This document shows positions 35,143 through 43,058 of a DNA stretch of 64,000 nucleotides, one piece after another. The notes below the pieces were generated by a model. The model made no database searches and was not told the DNA's origin. It was given only the letters and a program-made list of their open reading frames with translations. The stretch lies in NCBI RefSeq assembly GCF_001889545.1, contig NZ_CP018194.1:966501-1030500 (forward strand), read 5' to 3'. The position numbers were made by a program, and so were the translations under genes. The DNA comes from Granulibacter bethesdensis. GTDB taxonomy: Bacteria; Pseudomonadota; Alphaproteobacteria; Acetobacterales; Acetobacteraceae. Numbering within the stretch: the stretch's first letter is position 1; every line of letters starts with the position of its first letter.

Positions 35143-35466
35143 ATGCCGACAGGGCTGATTTTTGTGTTGGCGGCAGTGTCTGAAATAGCCGGATGTTACT
35201 GCTTCTGGGCCTGGATGAGGCTCAGTCGGGCTCTTTGGATGCTGCCGACCGGTCTGGTATTCTTGAGTCTCTTCGCATACCTCCTGACAATACCAGATAG
35301 CGCGGCCGCCGGGCGGATTTATGCCGTCTATGGTGGGATTTACGTGCTCATCGCCCTTGCCTGGATGGCGATGGTCGAGCACGTCATGCCGGATAGCAGA
35401 GACTGGGCGGGAGCGGGCCTGATACTGGCCGGCACGCTGGTAATCGTACTCGGGCGTCATTCCTGA
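35143..35466 (+). CDS. YnfA family (UPF0060) small membrane protein
   Basis: The product is 107 residues with four membrane helices. The family pattern is clear: a helix with EIAGCYCFWAWMRL (about 14-27), then SAAAGRIYAVYGGIYVLIALAWMA (positions 53-76), then a last helix AGLILAGTLVIVLGR. The fold resembles EmrE-type small multidrug or cation transporters, but the function of YnfA is unproven apart from reports of drug efflux in some bacteria. It begins four bases after the stop of the nucleoside transporter and is probably the third gene of that unit. Confidence 0.9.
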   Translation: MPTGLIFVLAAVSEIAGCYCFWAWMRLSRALWMLPTGLVFLSLFAYLLTIPDSAAAGRIYAVYGGIYVLIALAWMAMVEHVMPDSRDWAGAGLILAGTLVIVLGRHS

Positions 35467-35499
35467 CGGCGAGGCTGCTTGCAATGTTCTGTCTGGCGT

Positions 35500-35531
35500 G
35501 ATTCCTTTGTACCGATCGGTACAAAGGAATC
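35500..35531. promoter_or_regulatory. Perfect 32-base palindromic operator overlapping the RBS
   Basis: The half-site GATTCCTTTGTACCGA is followed by its exact reverse complement, giving an unbroken 32-base palindrome centred on ACCGATCGGT, a typical TetR-family operator core. It ends four bases before the ATG of the DUF1348 gene, and the ribosome site AAAGGA (35523-35528) lies in its right arm. The TetR gene two positions downstream is the natural candidate to bind it. In RNA the two arms could also fold and hide the ribosome site. Confidence 0.85.
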
Positions 35532-35535
35532 CATC

Positions 35536-36024
35536 ATGTCTGCTTCGGTTCAGGATCAGCCCCGTCCTCCCTTGCCGCCTTTTTCGTGGGAAGAAGCGGT
35601 GAAGAAGGTGCGTGCTGCGGAGGATGCGTGGAACGGGCGCAATCCGGCACGCATCGCTCTGGCCTACACATCGGGCAGCGTCTGGCGCAACCGCTCCGAG
35701 TTTCTGCACGGACGGGAGGAGATCGAGGCATTTCTGACCCGGAAATGGGAGAGGGAGCACGAATATCGCCTGATCAAGGAGATTTGGGCCCATGGCGATA
35801 ACCGCATTGCCGTGCGCTTCGTCTATGAATGGCGGAATGAACACGGCCAGTGGTTTCGTTCGCATGGCAACGAGAACTGGGAATTTGCGGCGAACGGCCT
35901 GATGCAGGCGCGTCATGCGAGCATCAATGATGTTCCGATTACGGAGGAGCAACGCCTGTTTTTCTGGGACCGTTCGGGACCGCGCCCGCTGGATCATCCC
36001 GGCCTGACCGAATTGGGGCTGTAA
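35536..36024 (+). CDS. Nuclear transport factor 2-like protein, DUF1348 family
   Basis: The product is 162 residues with an NTF2-like fold (DUF1348). Recognisable parts are the N-terminal [20 protein letters not shown] (21-40), [46 protein letters not shown] and RRASIND-like [10 protein letters not shown]. Family members cover many soluble enzymes and binding proteins without known activity. Start set by AAAGGA, seven bases before the ATG. The pair DUF1348-TetR occurs widely as a self-controlled unit; here the operator palindrome precedes it and the TetR gene follows by seven bases. Confidence 0.88.
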   Translation: MSASVQDQPRPPLPPFSWEEAVKKVRAAEDAWNGRNPARIALAYTSGSVWRNRSEFLHGREEIEAFLTRKWEREHEYRLIKEIWAHGDNRIAVRFVYEWRNEHGQWFRSHGNENWEFAANGLMQARHASINDVPITEEQRLFFWDRSGPRPLDHPGLTELGL

Positions 36025-36031
36025 CCCCCCT

Positions 36032-36586
36032 ATGGAACAGCAGGATCGTGCGGCGGTGATTGCCGCGCTGGGCGAGGTGTTCAGGGAGCATGGCTATGAA
36101 GGGGCCAGTCTCAGTCTGATCACTGCACGGACCGGCCTTGGAAAGAGCAGCCTGTATCATCTCTTCCCCGGTGGTAAGCAGGATATGGCGGAGGAAGTGC
36201 TGGCGGATGTAACCCGCTGGTTCGAGGAGGAGGTATTCCGCCCCTTGCGGGAACAGGCCGATACGAAGGCTGCCCTAACCGCCATGATCGAGGCCTGCAT
36301 TGCCTATTTCCGTGGGGGTGGCCGGGTCTGTCTGGTGGGGGCTTGGGCGTTGTCGGATACGCGCGACAGGTTCCGGACGCAGATCATGACCTATTTCAGC
36401 GCGTGGCGGGATGCGCTGGCGGATGCCCTGATGCGGGGCGGCATGGCGGAGCATATCGCTCGTAAACGGGCGGAAGAAATGGTGGCCTTGATTCAGGGCG
36501 CTCTTGTTGCCGCACGGGCGCTGGATGATGCCACGCTGTTTCCGCGTATGCTGCGGGATCTTTCTGCGTCTCTTGTCAGTCGATAG
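36032..36586 (+). CDS. TetR/AcrR family transcriptional regulator
   Basis: The product is 184 residues. The N-terminal DNA-binding part (about 5-52) shows the TetR helix-turn-helix: AALGEVFREHGYEGASLSLI, then TARTGLGKSSLYHLFPGGKQ. The rest is an all-helical ligand/dimer domain of the size usual for the family, with Cys87 and Cys98. It is likely a repressor of its own operon through the 32-base palindrome in front of DUF1348. The ligand cannot be deduced. It converges with the ArsR-type gene, nine bases between the stops. Confidence 0.9.
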   Translation: MEQQDRAAVIAALGEVFREHGYEGASLSLITARTGLGKSSLYHLFPGGKQDMAEEVLADVTRWFEEEVFRPLREQADTKAALTAMIEACIAYFRGGGRVCLVGAWALSDTRDRFRTQIMTYFSAWRDALADALMRGGMAEHIARKRAEEMVALIQGALVAARALDDATLFPRMLRDLSASLVSR

Positions 36587-36595
36587 AGGATTGTC

Positions 36596-36985
36596 TCACA
36601 CAATCCGGGCGAATATCGCGCCCCCGGATGCAGGCGCAGACGCCGCACGGGGGGATGCGGGGGCGGATGTCACGATGTCGGGCAGCGTTGCCTCGCCGAA
36701 CAGGGTGAGGGCCGCGCGTACCCGTGCTGCACAGGTTTCGTCGGTCAGGCGATAGAAAACCTGCCTTGCCTCCCGCCTTGTGGAGACGATACCGGCCTGC
36801 CGCAGGGCGCTCAGCTGCTGGCTCAGCCCGGGCTGGGCGATAGCGGTTGCGGTTTCGATCTCTCCCACATTGTGCTCACCCTGCAGCAGCATCGACAGGA
36901 TCAGCAGGCGTTGCGGCTGTGCATAAAGCCGCATCTGCCCGGCAGCATGGATGGCTTGTTCAGGGGAAAGAGTGAACATGTCCAT
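36596..36985 (-). CDS. ArsR/SmtB family regulator, BigR/YgaV-like
   Basis: A 129-residue winged-helix regulator: RLYAQPQRLLILSMLLQGE (19-37), VGEIETATAIAQPGLSQQLS (40-59) as helix-turn-helix, and REARQVFYRL as the wing. This is the BigR/SqrR/YgaV type that controls sulfide and persulfide genes. In such sensors a cysteine normally follows LLIL and another sits in the last helix; here the first is Ser31 and the only cysteine is Cys85 in DETCAARV. It overlaps the peroxiredoxin stop (TGATG), so the two are co-translated. The C-terminal Ala/Pro/Ser-rich tail of about 25 residues is unusual. Confidence 0.85.
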   Translation of the reverse strand: MDMFTLSPEQAIHAAGQMRLYAQPQRLLILSMLLQGEHNVGEIETATAIAQPGLSQQLSALRQAGIVSTRREARQVFYRLTDETCAARVRAALTLFGEATLPDIVTSAPASPRAASAPASGGAIFARIV

Positions 36986-37674
36986 CAGGGCGTCGAGGAT
37001 TGAAAGCGGCAGAGCCAGCGATCCGTATCGTCCGCTATTTCGGCCTGCGTGACGGGGGCGGGCAGCAACGTCTCCTCACCTGGTTGCCAGCCTTCGGGGG
37101 TCAGGGTGCCGGTCCGGCTGGTCTCCTGCAAAGCGATCAACAGACGCAGCATCTCCTCGACCGAACGTCCCACCTGCATCGGGTAGTAGATTGCAGCGCG
37201 CAGCACGCCATGCGGATCAATGAAGAACGTGCCTCGGACAGCAGAAGAATCGGGTGCGGATGGATCGATCATGCCGTAGGCGCGGCCGATCACCATGGAG
37301 GGATCTTCGACAATCGGAAACGGAATGGTGATGCCGAACTGCGCCTTGATGACACGAATCCAGGCAAGATGTGCATGCAGGCTGTCAACGGACAGGCCCA
37401 GTAGAGCGCAATGGCGTTCCGCGAAGCGATCAGCAGAGCGGGCGATGGCCAGGAATTCACTGGTGCAGACGGGCGTAAAATCGGCAGGATGGGAAAAGAA
37501 AATCAGCCATTGCCCACGATAATCAGCCAGTGAGACCTGCCCGTGAGTTGTGCGGGCATAGAAGCCGGGAACGATGTCGCCCAGTCTGGGTGGGGAGGCA
37601 GCGCCCGTAGATTTTTCCTCGATCGGTGTCGCAGGGGAAACGATGGATGTCATCCGGCCGGAGCTGTCTTTCAT
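36985..37674 (-). CDS. Peroxiredoxin (Prdx6/1-Cys-like)
   Basis: A 229-residue thioredoxin-fold peroxidase. The peroxidatic motif is HPADFTPVCTSEF with Cys70; then VKAQFGITIPFPIVED-like KAQFGITIPFPIVEDPS and RGTFFIDPHGVLRA, typical of the Prdx6/AhpC2 group, and a long C-terminal domain. No canonical resolving cysteine is evident; Cys88 and a late Cys near the end could play this part. It is the first gene of a two-gene unit with the ArsR regulator, read away from the persulfide dioxygenase. It may clear peroxide, or polysulfide species made during sulfide oxidation. ATG at 37653 is an alternative start. Confidence 0.88.
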   Translation of the reverse strand: MKDSSGRMTSIVSPATPIEEKSTGAASPPRLGDIVPGFYARTTHGQVSLADYRGQWLIFFSHPADFTPVCTSEFLAIARSADRFAERHCALLGLSVDSLHAHLAWIRVIKAQFGITIPFPIVEDPSMVIGRAYGMIDPSAPDSSAVRGTFFIDPHGVLRAAIYYPMQVGRSVEEMLRLLIALQETSRTGTLTPEGWQPGEETLLPAPVTQAEIADDTDRWLCRFQSSTP

Positions 37675-37728
37675 GAACAGGATGGTCTTTCATGCACGCA
37701 GCAGGCAGAGAAGGTCAATTTAAACTTT

Positions 37729-37747
37729 CATTCTTTCTGAAAGAATG
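37729..37747. promoter_or_regulatory. Palindromic operator between the two halves of the sulfide cluster
   Basis: CATTCTTTC-T-GAAAGAATG is a perfect 9-base inverted repeat with a one-base centre in the divergent promoter region. It contains ATTC and GAAT arms that resemble those reported for SqrR/BigR operators, though the spacing is 9 bases where I recall 8. It lies 55 bases upstream of the peroxiredoxin ATG on one side and about 68 bases upstream of the dioxygenase ATG on the other. Confidence 0.65.
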
Positions 37748-37815
37748 TATGTTTGTCCTATATCAATGCGGTGGCGCTGTCAGATGCTGCCTCAGCACAG
37801 GATGCCGATGCCGTG

Positions 37816-38772
37816 ATGGAGATTTCTCATTCCTCTATGCCGACAGCCCCGCCTGACCCGGTGATTGGGGCTGCATGCAGGCAGGTGGTGCAGGCTGCTC
37901 AGGATGGGCTTTGTCCTGTGGTGCAGAGTTTTTTCGATCCTCAGACGCATACTGTCAGCCATGTGGCGTTCGATCCTGACAGCAAGCAGGCCGCCATTAT
38001 CGACAGCGTGCTGGATTATGATGCAGCGTCAGGGCGTACCTCCACCGGTCATGCCGCCATGATGGTGGAATGGGTCCGGCAGAACGGGCTGAGCGTGCAG
38101 TGGCTGATCGAAACGCATGTGCATGCCGATCACCTTTCGGCAGCGCCATGGGTGCATGGCCAGCTTGGCGGTACGCTGATGATTGGCGAGCATATCCGGA
38201 CGGTGCAGAACACGTTCGGCGATATTTTCAATGAAGGCGACAGCTTTGCCCGAGATGGATCGCAGTTCGGTTGTTTGATCAGGGATGGCGAAGGCTTTGC
38301 GCTGGGTCGCATTCCTGCCATGGCGCTCCATGTGCCGGGACACACACCTGCGGATATGGCGTTCATCATTGGCAATACAGTCTTTATCGGGGATACGCTG
38401 TTCATGCCGGATTACGGCACGGCACGGGCAGATTTTCCGGGTGGCGATGCACGGACGCTCTACCGCTCCATTCGCCGTCTGCTTTCCCTGCCGGCAGAGT
38501 CACGCCTGTTTCTGTGTCACGACTACAAGCCGTCAGATCGCGATCACTTCGCCTGGGAAACGACGGTGGCCGCGCAGCGGGCGCATAATATCCATGTTCA
38601 TGACGGCGTTGATGAGGACAGTTTCGTCGCCATGAGGGAAGCCCGTGATGCGACGCTTGATTTGCCGGATCTCATTATTCCCTCCGTGCAGGTGAATATG
38701 CGGGGGGGACGTCTGCCCGAGCCTGAAAAGAACGGGGTTCGCTACCTGAAAGTGCCGGTCAATCTGCTGTAA
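37816..38772 (+). CDS. MBL-fold persulfide dioxygenase (ETHE1/Blh type)
   Basis: Iron-dependent oxygenase that turns glutathione persulfide into sulfite. From the chosen ATG the product is 318 residues. The core starts at PVVQSFFDPQTHTVSHVAFD and has the metal ligands THVHADHLSA (HxHxDH, about 101-106), a middle VPGHTPADM, VFIGDTLFMPDYGTARADFPGG (split between about 205-226) and the late LCHDY. A TTG at 37753 would give a longer N-terminus, but the sequence before ATG 37816 is not family-like. It is followed 64 bases later by the SQR fusion, which is the enzyme that supplies its substrate. Confidence 0.93.
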   Translation: MEISHSSMPTAPPDPVIGAACRQVVQAAQDGLCPVVQSFFDPQTHTVSHVAFDPDSKQAAIIDSVLDYDAASGRTSTGHAAMMVEWVRQNGLSVQWLIETHVHADHLSAAPWVHGQLGGTLMIGEHIRTVQNTFGDIFNEGDSFARDGSQFGCLIRDGEGFALGRIPAMALHVPGHTPADMAFIIGNTVFIGDTLFMPDYGTARADFPGGDARTLYRSIRRLLSLPAESRLFLCHDYKPSDRDHFAWETTVAAQRAHNIHVHDGVDEDSFVAMREARDATLDLPDLIIPSVQVNMRGGRLPEPEKNGVRYLKVPVNLL

Positions 38773-38836
38773 TGGCTGATCTGGCGTATGATTGTGTGTT
38801 TGTCTTCAGAAGTCTGTATCAGCAGGAAATGGCACG

Positions 38837-40489
38837 ATGTCCTTCCATAAAATCACTTCCAGTTTTTCGGCTGCTCCGCAACTGACGGAAGAGGCGGTGG
38901 CAAAGGCGGCGGCCGAGGGATATCGGAGCATTTTCTGTATGCGCCCGGATAGTGAGGAAGCAGGCCAGCCTTCATCCACTCTGATCGCCGAAGCCGCTGC
39001 ACGTCATGGCATGGAGTTCGCCTCTTTCCCGGTGGCCGCAGGGCAGGTGGCAGATAGTGCGACGGTGGCCAGAATGGCGGAAGCGTTCGGCAGGATGCCT
39101 CATCCTGTTCTCGGATATTGCCGCACCGGACAACGCGCGGTTTCGATCTGGGCCCTGTCGCAGTCAGGCATTCTGGATCCTGATGAAATCGTTGCTCTGG
39201 CGCAGAGTGGAGGTTTCAATGTTGAACCGCTGCGCCCCCAGTTTCTGCCGCTTGCGCCGGTCGGTGGACGCAAAACCTTCAGCGTGGTGATTGTCGGTGG
39301 TGGCGCTGCCGGAATTTCGGTGGCGGCCAGCTTGTTGAAGCGTCAGAAAAATTTGTCCGTCGCGATTATTGATGGCGCCACCGAGCATTATTACCAGCCC
39401 GGCTGGACGATGGTCGGTGCGGGTATTTTCAGTGCCGATTTTACACGTCGCACGGAATCGTCAGTCATTCCTGCCGGTGCGCAATGGGTGCGCTCTTTCG
39501 TGCATTCTTTTTCGCCTGCCAGTAACGAGGTTGTTCTGGTGGATGGTACGGTGGTTGAATACAGCGTGCTGATCGTCGCCGCTGGGATCAAGCTTGACTG
39601 GGATGCCATTCCGGGCCTGACGGAAACGCTCGGCAAAAACGGTGTCACCTCCAACTATCGCTACGATCTGGCACCCTATACCTATCGTCTGGCAAAAGAA
39701 TTGCGTGGCGGCCGTGCACTTTTTACCCAGCCGCCAATGCCGATCAAATGTGCCGGTGCGCCACAGAAAGCAATGTACCTGTCCTGCGATATCTGGCAGA
39801 GCGCGGGTGTACTCCGTAATATAAATGTCCAGTTCCACAATGCGGGCGGTGTTCTGTTCGGTGTGGCGGCTTATGTGCCTGCGCTGATGAAATATGTTGA
39901 ACGCTACGGAATTTCTCTTCAGTTCGGATCAAGGCTGGTGGCAGTTGATGGCCCTGCCCGCACCGCAACCTTCGAGAAAGATGGCGAGCGTATCGAGCAG
40001 AGTTTCGATATGCTGCATGTCGTGCCGCCACAGGTCGCGCCGGATGTCGTAGCCTGCAGCGAACTGGCCGGAAAAGATGGTTTCGTGGAGGTCGACCCGG
40101 CCACCATGCGTCATGTGCGGTTTTCAAATATCTATGCGCTGGGTGATGTCGCTGGCACATCCAACGCAAAAACCGCCGCCGCTGCGCGCAAACAGGCGCC
40201 GGTCGTGGCAGGCAACGTGCTGGCGACGTTGCAGGACAAGGAGCCGGATTATGTCTATGACGGCTATGGTTCCTGCCCGCTGACGGTCGAGCGTGGCCGT
40301 ATCGTGCTGGCGGAATTCGGCTATGGCGGCAAGCTGCTGCCGACTTTCCCGAAATGGTTGCTGGACGGTCTCCGCCCGACACGTCTGGCATGGTTTCTGA
40401 AAGCACGTGTCCTGCCTTCACTTTACTGGAACGGTATGCTGAAGGGCAAAGAGGTTTTTGCGAAGCCTGCCCGACGTAACGACGCCTGA
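38837..40489 (+). CDS. DUF442 sulfur-transferase/phosphatase-like domain fused to sulfide:quinone oxidoreductase
   Basis: The product is 550 residues with two parts. Residues 1-140 are a DUF442 (TIGR01244) domain with loop GYCRTGQRAV (Cys95, Arg100). Residues about 147-545 are a flavoprotein: FAD site VIVGGGAAG (151-159), CAGAPQKAMYL with redox Cys305, GDVAGTSNAKTAAA, and GYGSCPLT with Cys478. Both cysteines match the pair of mitochondrial-type SQR, and YWNGMLKG near the end is the membrane-facing tail. It should oxidise sulfide, reduce quinone and pass persulfide on, perhaps through Cys95. ATG 38837 is used because AGGAAA lies eight bases before it. Confidence 0.92.
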   Translation: MSFHKITSSFSAAPQLTEEAVAKAAAEGYRSIFCMRPDSEEAGQPSSTLIAEAAARHGMEFASFPVAAGQVADSATVARMAEAFGRMPHPVLGYCRTGQRAVSIWALSQSGILDPDEIVALAQSGGFNVEPLRPQFLPLAPVGGRKTFSVVIVGGGAAGISVAASLLKRQKNLSVAIIDGATEHYYQPGWTMVGAGIFSADFTRRTESSVIPAGAQWVRSFVHSFSPASNEVVLVDGTVVEYSVLIVAAGIKLDWDAIPGLTETLGKNGVTSNYRYDLAPYTYRLAKELRGGRALFTQPPMPIKCAGAPQKAMYLSCDIWQSAGVLRNINVQFHNAGGVLFGVAAYVPALMKYVERYGISLQFGSRLVAVDGPARTATFEKDGERIEQSFDMLHVVPPQVAPDVVACSELAGKDGFVEVDPATMRHVRFSNIYALGDVAGTSNAKTAAAARKQAPVVAGNVLATLQDKEPDYVYDGYGSCPLTVERGRIVLAEFGYGGKLLPTFPKWLLDGLRPTRLAWFLKARVLPSLYWNGMLKGKEVFAKPARRNDA

Positions 40490-40511
40490 TCGCATAGAGC
40501 GGGCGGGTCGG

Positions 40512-41288
40512 ATGATCCTGAGCACCACCCAATATCTGCTCGGTGCGATGTCCGGCAGTCTGGTCGGGCTGACACTTGGTGTCGTGGGCGGTGGCGGTTC
40601 GATACTGGCTGTCCCGCTGATGGTGTATCTGGTGGGGGTGCCGTCGCCGCATATGGCGATAGGCACCAGCGCTCTTGCTGTTGCAGCCAATGCTTTTTCA
40701 GGATTGGTCGGCCATGCGTGCGCGCATACCGTAAAATGGCGCTGTGGTGGCATGTATGCGGCTTCTGGCGTTCTTGGTGCGCTGGGTGGATCTGTGCTTG
40801 GTAAAATGATGAACGGACAGAAATTACTGTTTCTGTTCGCCCTGCTGATGATTGCCATTGCCGTACAGATGCTCAGGGGCCGTAAGCGGGAAGGTAATCC
40901 GGGTGCGGAATGCAACCGCGAAAAAGCTCCTAAAGTGCTTGCATACGGATTGGGAACCGGCCTGTTTTCCGGCTTTTTCGGGATCGGTGGTGGTTTTCTG
41001 ATTGTGCCCGGCCTTGTGGCCTCCACCGGCATGCCGCTGCTGAATGCGGTGGGATCATCGCTGGTTGCGGTCACGGCTTTTGGGCTGACGACAGCAGCAA
41101 GTTACGCGTTCAGCGGGCTGGTGGACTGGCCGTTGGCTATTATGTTCATTCTCGGTGGTATTGCAGGATCCATGGTCGGGATTGCAGTTGGCCGCTATCT
41201 TGCCGGGCGCAGCGGCATGCTGGGAACAGTGTTTGCCGGTCTGATTTTTGTTGTTGCTGCTTATATGCTCTGGAAAACGCTTACCTGA
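40512..41288 (+). CDS. TauE/SafE family sulfite exporter-like membrane protein
   Basis: The product is 258 residues with about eight membrane helices. Signatures: GLTLGVVGGGGSILAVPLMV (positions about 17-36), MAIGTSALAVAANAFSG, GTGLFSGFFGIGGGFLIVP (about 153-171) and GSSLVAVTAFGL. The double GGG repeat is typical. In a sulfide cluster it most likely exports sulfite or a related sulfur anion produced by the dioxygenase. The frame is open earlier through TTG 40458, which would overlap the SQR gene; ATG 40512 is chosen because the first helix starts there. It begins 23 bases after SQR, so the three genes form an operon. Confidence 0.9.
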   Translation: MILSTTQYLLGAMSGSLVGLTLGVVGGGGSILAVPLMVYLVGVPSPHMAIGTSALAVAANAFSGLVGHACAHTVKWRCGGMYAASGVLGALGGSVLGKMMNGQKLLFLFALLMIAIAVQMLRGRKREGNPGAECNREKAPKVLAYGLGTGLFSGFFGIGGGFLIVPGLVASTGMPLLNAVGSSLVAVTAFGLTTAASYAFSGLVDWPLAIMFILGGIAGSMVGIAVGRYLAGRSGMLGTVFAGLIFVVAAYMLWKTLT

Positions 41289-41374
41289 TTGTGATGTGTT
41301 GAGTGGGTGACACAGCGCAGGTGCCATCCTAGGATTCCGACGACCGGTTTTTAAAACGGTACGGAGCAGAACTC

Positions 41375-43045
41375 ATGACAGGAACCCCCATTCTGGTCGG
41401 CGCTGGTGAGCACGAAGTATGTCTGCTGCCCGGTTTTGCCAACCGGCATGGGCTGATTGCAGGGGCGACCGGTACCGGCAAGACCATCACCCTTCAGGTG
41501 CTGGCGGAATCCCTGTCTGCCGCCGGGGTGCCGGTTTTGTGTGCGGATGTAAAAGGTGATCTCGCGGGACTATCGCAGCCGGGCGCTCCTAATCCGAAAC
41601 TGGAACAACGGGCGGCGCGGCTGGGCGTTCATGATTACAGCTATCGTGCTGCGCCTGTCATATTTTGGGACGTATTCGGGGTTTCCGGTCACAAGGTGCG
41701 GGCTACGGTGGCGGAGATGGGGCCGATCCTGCTCTCCCGCATGCTGGAGCTGAATGACACACAGGAAGGTGTTCTCTCCATCGCCTTTGCGGTCGCGGAC
41801 GATGAAGGTCTCCTGCTGCTTGATTACAAGGATCTGCGGGCTGTCCTCTCCCACGTGGCCGAGCGGGCTGGAGAGCTGGGCACGGACTACGGCAATGTCA
41901 GCAAGGCTACGATCGGTACGATCCAGCGCCGCCTGCTGAGGCTGGAACAGGAAGGCGGAGAAGCTTTTTTCGGTGAACCGGCACTGGAACTGGCTGATTT
42001 ACTGCTGATCACGCCGGATGGACGAGGGGCAGTGAACATTCTGGCGGCGGACCGGCTGATTCACAGTCCGCGCCTGTATGCGACTGTGCTGCTCTGGCTG
42101 TTGTCCACTTTATACGAGACCTTGCCGGAAGTGGGTGATCTGGAGCGCCCCAAACTGGTGTTTTTCTTCGATGAGGCACATCTGCTGTTTGATGATGCGC
42201 CAAAGGCTCTGGTGGACAAGGTGACCCAGGTGGCGCGTCTGATCCGCTCCAAAGGGGTCGGCGTTTATTTTGTGACGCAAAATCCGCTGGATATTCCTGC
42301 GTCTGTGCTGGGGCAGCTTGGTAATCGTGTGCAGCATGCGCTGCGTGCCTTTACGCCGGCGGACCAGAAAGCAGTCCGGGCGGCGGCGGACACATTCCGC
42401 CAGAATCCGAGGCTGAATACCGAGGAGGCGATCGGATCGCTTGCAGTTGGTGAAGCGCTGGTTTCTTTCCTTGATGAGAGCGGATCACCCTCTGTCGTGC
42501 AGAAGGTTCAGATCGTGCCACCCCGCTCCCGTATAGGGGCCATTACGGCGGAGGAACGGGCGGAGATCATCCGCAAAAGTCCGGTCGGTACGAAATACGA
42601 TACATTGATTGACCGGATCAGTGCTTATGAACGCCTTTCCGGGCGCGCGACTTCCGGCCAGCAAGAGACTGGCCCTGTTTCGCCTGCGCCGGTCGAGCCG
42701 GGGAGCGATCCGTGGGGCATGCCGAGAGGGGCACCGCCATTGCCGCCATCATCCGGACAGGGATCGGTCTGGAACAGCGATGGCTGGCAGGGTGGGCTGG
42801 CCGATTCAGCTCCTTATCCTCAGCAAAAGCCGGTTTCCCGTCCCGCGCCTCGTGAAGCCCGGACCCCGTCCCGGAAAGAGGAAGGCGGTGGGTGGCTTGG
42901 CGATGTGCTCGGCGGCCATGGCGGGCGTCAGGGGCTGGGCGAGGCGTTTGCCAAATCCGTCATCCGCAGCCTCGGGAGTCAGGTCGGCACCAAAGTTGGC
43001 GGCGAAGTTCTGCGTGGTATTCTCGGATCCATCATGAAACGCTGA
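41375..43045 (+). CDS. HerA-like ATPase, DUF853 (YjgR) family
   Basis: The product is 556 residues with a RecA-type ATPase domain: Walker A IAGATGTGKT (28-37), KGDLAGLSQPG, and Walker B LVFFFDEAHLLFDD (about 263-276), with VGVYFVTQNPLDIPASVLGQ (about 305-324) as sensor region. A C-terminal Pro/Gly/Ser-rich segment (about 430-520) links to a short end that resembles a glycine-zipper, GTKVGGEVLRGILGSIMKR. DUF853 proteins are conserved in proteobacteria and of unknown function, related to HerA/VirB4-type pumps. It is not near nurA or any secretion genes. Its stop faces the SGNH gene, 13 bases apart. Confidence 0.9.
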   Translation: MTGTPILVGAGEHEVCLLPGFANRHGLIAGATGTGKTITLQVLAESLSAAGVPVLCADVKGDLAGLSQPGAPNPKLEQRAARLGVHDYSYRAAPVIFWDVFGVSGHKVRATVAEMGPILLSRMLELNDTQEGVLSIAFAVADDEGLLLLDYKDLRAVLSHVAERAGELGTDYGNVSKATIGTIQRRLLRLEQEGGEAFFGEPALELADLLLITPDGRGAVNILAADRLIHSPRLYATVLLWLLSTLYETLPEVGDLERPKLVFFFDEAHLLFDDAPKALVDKVTQVARLIRSKGVGVYFVTQNPLDIPASVLGQLGNRVQHALRAFTPADQKAVRAAADTFRQNPRLNTEEAIGSLAVGEALVSFLDESGSPSVVQKVQIVPPRSRIGAITAEERAEIIRKSPVGTKYDTLIDRISAYERLSGRATSGQQETGPVSPAPVEPGSDPWGMPRGAPPLPPSSGQGSVWNSDGWQGGLADSAPYPQQKPVSRPAPREARTPSRKEEGGGWLGDVLGGHGGRQGLGEAFAKSVIRSLGSQVGTKVGGEVLRGILGSIMKR

Positions 43046-43058
43046 ACCACCACGCTGC

